A stretch of DNA of 9,390 bases from assembly GCA_021204605.1 (NCBI GenBank), contig JAJPZD010000045.1, positions 1 through 9,390 on the forward strand, given 5' to 3'. Each line of letters begins with the position of its first letter. Position 1 is the first letter of the stretch. Shown piece after piece: positions 7,506 through 9,390 of this stretch. The DNA is from Prevotella sp. (GTDB taxonomy: Bacteria > Bacteroidota > Bacteroidia > Bacteroidales > Bacteroidaceae). A model generated the notes under the pieces. It was not told the DNA's origin and searched no databases. It worked only from the letters and a program-made list of their open reading frames with translations. Position numbers and translations under genes: made by a program.

Positions 7506-8482
7506 AAGTCAATTATACTATTATCTAAATCTTTCAAAATTTCCTGTGCTTCTATGTCTCCTTGCCGGGCAGCTTTCTTTAACCATCTGACAGCTTTATT
7601 ATCGCTTTGAGGCACGCCGTCACCATAAAGGTAATTTACCCCTAAATTAAATTGAGCTTCTACAATCCCTTGTTCGGCAGCCTTACGAAACCACTTGCTA
7701 GCAGCCTTTTGGTCTTTAACCACGCCTTTACCGTCCTGATAACTGATAGCCAGATTGTATTGAGCATCGTCGTGTCCTTGTTCAGCTGCTTTTCGCCACC
7801 ATTTTGTGGCTTCCGCATAGTTTTTTCTCACGCCCTCACCATTAAGATAACGCAATCCCAATGAATATTGAGCATCGGCATATCCCTGTTCGGCGGCATT
7901 TCGAAACCATTTCACGGCTTCCTTATAATCTTGCGCTACGCCATCGCCATATAAATAACATTGTCCCATGGTGTATTGTGCATTCCCATTTCCCTGTTCG
8001 GCTGCTTTAAGATACCACTTAATAGCTTCCTGAAGATTATGCGGGGAGCCGATACCTTCGTAATAACTTGTCGCCAGATTGTATTGAGCCTCGTCGTGTC
8101 CTTGTTCAGCTGCTTTTCGCCACCATTTTACAGATTCCTCTAAGTTCTGGGGTACACCCTCACCGTTATAATATAAATATGCTAAGTTGTATTGTGCTTC
8201 GTCATTTCCTTGTTCGGCTGCTTTTCGCCACCATTTAGCTGCCTCCGCACAATCTTGTGTTACGCCTTCACCATAATAATAAGCATGACCTAAGTTGTAT
8301 TGGGCAGAAACATTACCATGATTCGCTGCAACTGTCCATAATCTTATAGCCTCAGCACGGTTTTGAGCCACACCTTTGCCTTGAAAATAACATAACGCCA
8401 GATTGTTATATGCCGTTAAATTACCTTTCTCTACTTCTTTTTTTAGTAAAGCAAAAGTTTCTTGATTGCTTATAAGAACCAT
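7493..8482 (-). CDS. Sel1-repeat protein, 329 aa; first gene of the minus-strand operon
   Basis: This protein has a 19-residue N-terminal cap (MVLISNQETFALLKKEVEK), then eight complete 36-residue Sel1-like repeats (residues 20-307) and a terminal half repeat ending in SIIDLWHH. The repeats are more regular than in the downstream paralog, with the recurring pattern AQYNLA..Y..GEGV followed by KWWRKAAEQG. No signal peptide is present, so it is predicted to be cytoplasmic. Such arrays normally serve as concave binding scaffolds; the partner cannot be read from the sequence, but the operon points to its sister protein and the AddAB-like pair. The start is supported by a consensus promoter whose -7 box ends about 40 nt upstream. 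The stop TGA (7493-7495) overlaps the next gene's start. Repeats 4 and 7 are nearly identical at DNA level, indicating recent duplication or gene conversion within the array. GC is about 48% in 7741-7800, well above the helicase genes, though the repeat consensus itself may account for this. Confidence 0.94.
   Translation of the reverse strand: MVLISNQETFALLKKEVEKGNLTAYNNLALCYFQGKGVAQNRAEAIRLWTVAANHGNVSAQYNLGHAYYYGEGVTQDCAEAAKWWRKAAEQGNDEAQYNLAYLYYNGEGVPQNLEESVKWWRKAAEQGHDEAQYNLATSYYEGIGSPHNLQEAIKWYLKAAEQGNGNAQYTMGQCYLYGDGVAQDYKEAVKWFRNAAEQGYADAQYSLGLRYLNGEGVRKNYAEATKWWRKAAEQGHDDAQYNLAISYQDGKGVVKDQKAASKWFRKAAEQGIVEAQFNLGVNYLYGDGVPQSDNKAVRWLKKAARQGDIEAQEILKDLDNSIIDLWHH
7749..8129 (-). repeat. 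Near-identical 57-bp direct repeats in the Sel1 array (7749-7805 and 8073-8129)
   Basis: Bases 7749-7805 and 8073-8129 match at 56 of 57 positions (A at 7766, C at 8090). The offset is 324 bp, exactly three 108-bp (36-codon) repeat units, so they occupy equivalent positions in the junctions of repeats 3/4 and 6/7. The other units are much more diverged, so this pair reflects a recent copying event or gene conversion, and is a likely site for recombination that would add or remove three repeats without breaking the frame. Confidence 0.9.
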
Positions 8483-8522
8483 GATTTAAAAATATGACTA
8501 TGATGATAGTTGAAATACAATA

Positions 8523-8555
8523 CAAAGATAATATTTATATGTGAAAGTACCCAAA
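8523..8555 (-). promoter_or_regulatory. Bacteroidetes-type promoter of the Sel1/AddB/AddA-like operon
   Basis: On the minus strand a TTTG -33 box (8555-8552) is followed by 21 bp and a TATCTTTG -7 box (8530-8523), an exact match to TTTG-N19..21-TAnnTTTG. The predicted start site is near 8516-8518, leaving a leader of about 35 nt before the ATG at 8482. The leader is AT-rich with no strong Shine-Dalgarno, which is normal for this phylum. No clear operator overlaps the boxes; the nearest palindrome is about 100 bp further upstream. Confidence 0.78.
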
Positions 8556-8657
8556 TATCTTAGGCTTTTCTGTAATTATTACTATAATTCTAAATGATTT
8601 TTGTTATAATATTACTTTGAAAACATCTATTGCAGTATTTCAATAGATTGGACGTTC

Positions 8658-8688
8658 CAAAATCGTCCGCAGCCTGCGGACGATTTTG
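8658..8688. repeat. Perfect palindrome, 14-bp arms, 3-nt loop
   Basis: The arm 8658-8671 (CAAAATCGTCCGCA) pairs perfectly with 8675-8688 around GCC. The centre is GC-rich (CGTCCGCA/TGCGGACG) and the edges are A/T, the shape of a bidirectional intrinsic terminator, but the T run is only four long and the flanking genes are divergent, so a terminator has no obvious customer here. The 18-bp core GTCCGCA..CTGCGGACG returns 77 bp to the right (8742-8759). A repetitive extragenic palindrome, a protein-binding site or a recombination scar are all possible. Confidence 0.85.
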
Positions 8689-8719
8689 AAATTGTAGTTA
8701 AAGTATTGAAGATAAATAA

Positions 8720-9390
8720 TTTACGGAATATGTTCTAATTTGTCCGCAAGCTGCGGACGTTTTCAACAAGCAGATATTGTTTTCCATACCATGGGATCAT
8801 CACCGTCGCATTATAGACAAGTGTAAGGATGATGTGAATAAAGCCATTTTCTTTGTAAAGAAGACATTGGAAAACAATTGGAGTCGTGATGTGCTGTTTA
8901 ATTGGCTTGGTACTGATTTATACGAACGTGATGGTAAGGCAATTACAAATTTCCGCACAACCCTTCCTTCTGTTGAGGGAGATTTGGCACAACAGATAAC
9001 AAAAGACCCATATCATTTTGACTTTCTCAATCTGAGGGAGAAACATGATGAGCGTGAACTTGAGGATCAACTGATAAAGAACGTAACACGTTTTCTTTTG
9101 GAACTTGGCAAGGGTTTTTCTTATATGGGCAGACAATTCCGCTTATCCGTGGGCAGTCAGGAATTCTTTCCGGATTTATTGTTTTACAACACTAACATTC
9201 ATGCCTACGTAGTGATAGAGTTGAAAGCACAAAATTTTCAACCGTCATTCCTCGGACAGTTGAGTTTTTACGTGTCTGCAATCAACAACCAGTTTAAGAC
9301 AGAGAGTGATAATCCTACAATAGGACTGCTTATCTGCAAAGAAAAAGATAATGTTGTGGCAAAATATGCTTTGGATGCATACAATCAGCC
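8720..9390 (+). pseudogene. DUF1016/YhcG-type PDDEXK nuclease, apparently 5'-truncated; 3' end outside window
   Basis: The frame opens after a TAA at 8717-8719 and runs to the window edge (223 codons). From about 8744 it matches the DUF1016 family, widespread PD-(D/E)XK nucleases often found beside restriction-modification and other defence genes. Visible are SIPWDHHRRIIDKCKDD, then WSRDVLFN, TDLYERDGKAITNF, the TLP...DLAQQITKDPYHFDFL block, TRFLLELGKGFSYMGRQF, and the catalytic PDLLFY (Asp at 9173-9175) with VIELK (Glu 9218-9220, Lys 9224-9226). SFLGQLSFYV and NPTIGLLICK follow. The nuclease half looks intact. The usual N-terminal region of 100 or more residues is absent: the first in-frame ATG is at 9125, inside the nuclease domain, and only TTG (8777) or GTG (8834) precede it. 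No consensus promoter was found ahead of it. The break coincides with the palindrome at 8742-8758. An unrecognised alternative start, or a frameshifted upstream half, remains possible. Confidence 0.72.
8742..8758. repeat. Second copy of the GTCCGCA/TGCGGAC palindrome
   Basis: The arm GTCCGCA (8742-8748) pairs with TGCGGAC (8752-8758) around AGC. Compared with the first palindrome, 16 of 18 core bases match (GTCCGCA, two differing central bases, CTGCGGACG), and both are followed by a TTTT stretch, offset by one base. This copy has shorter arms (7 bp, plus a possible T-G pair). It lies inside the open frame of the DUF1016 remnant, where it reads C-P-Q-A-A-D, at the point where recognisable protein homology begins. 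Confidence 0.75.

Larger units (their letters stand above)
778..8517 (-). other. Proposed four-gene operon: Sel1 (329 aa) - Sel1 (258 aa) - AddB-like - AddA-like
   Basis: All four genes read leftward. The junctions are a 13-nt overlap, a 60-nt gap and a 5-nt gap. The only consensus promoter found is upstream of the first gene (8523-8555), with the transcript starting near 8517. I found no hairpin with a T tract or TAnnTTTG box in the 60-nt gap (6669-6728), so read-through is expected, although an internal weak promoter there cannot be excluded. No convincing terminator was found on the minus strand after 778. Confidence 0.75.

Noticed and set aside
6783..8425. Regular 108-bp periodicity that could suggest a CRISPR-like or satellite array.
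   Set aside because: Fully explained by the 36-codon Sel1 repeats of two coding genes; no conserved short repeat with unique spacers.
8600..8651. Plus-strand promoter for the DUF1016 frame (TTTG near 8616-8619 with TAGATTGG at 8644-8651).
   Set aside because: The -7 box has a mismatch and the spacer is 24 bp, outside the normal range.
8918..9136. 72-codon minus-strand open frame at the right end.
   Set aside because: Complement of the conserved DUF1016 region; no independent coding evidence.

Overview
The window looks like chromosomal DNA of a gut-type Bacteroidales (Bacteroides, Phocaeicola or Prevotella relative). The main reason is that two promoters match the Bacteroidetes housekeeping pattern TTTG-N19..21-TAnnTTTG exactly, and no clear E. 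coli-type -35/-10 pair was noticed in the two intergenic gaps. The protein families (GH25 muramidase, DUF1016-type PDDEXK nuclease, Sel1-repeat proteins) are also common in that group. Species cannot be read from the sequence.

Layout, left to right. (1) 1-548, plus strand: the 3' part of a GH25 lysozyme-like glycoside hydrolase, cut by the window edge. (2) 549-777: a gap between convergent genes. It holds a consensus Bacteroidetes promoter (632-663) followed about 40 nt later by a clean intrinsic terminator (702-736), both on the plus strand. Together they would produce a stand-alone RNA of about 65-70 nt, a candidate small RNA. (3) 778-8482, minus strand: four closely packed genes, read right to left. 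They are two cytoplasmic Sel1-repeat proteins (329 and 258 aa, overlapping by 13 nt), then after 60 nt an AddB-like PD-(D/E)XK nuclease with a degenerate helicase core (918 aa), then after 5 nt an AddA-like UvrD-family helicase with its own C-terminal nuclease (1042 aa). A consensus promoter (8523-8555) lies about 35 nt upstream of the first gene. (4) 8483-8719: a gap with that promoter and a long GC-rich perfect palindrome. A shorter related palindrome follows 77 bp later. (5) 8720 to the window end, plus strand: a DUF1016/YhcG-type PDDEXK nuclease open frame with no usable start codon. Its recognisable homology begins at the second palindrome, so it looks 5'-truncated.

How the parts may work together. 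The AddB-like and AddA-like proteins should form a two-nuclease, one-motor helicase-nuclease that resects DNA ends, as AddAB/RexAB does. They do not resemble the housekeeping Bacteroidetes pair as I remember it. The AddB-like subunit lacks both the Walker A motif and the cysteines expected for the AddB iron-sulfur cluster. Being encoded behind two Sel1-repeat scaffold proteins, at lower GC than the flanking GH25 gene and beside a broken DUF1016 nuclease, suggests an accessory and possibly defensive DNA-processing operon. The defence role is inference from family and context only.
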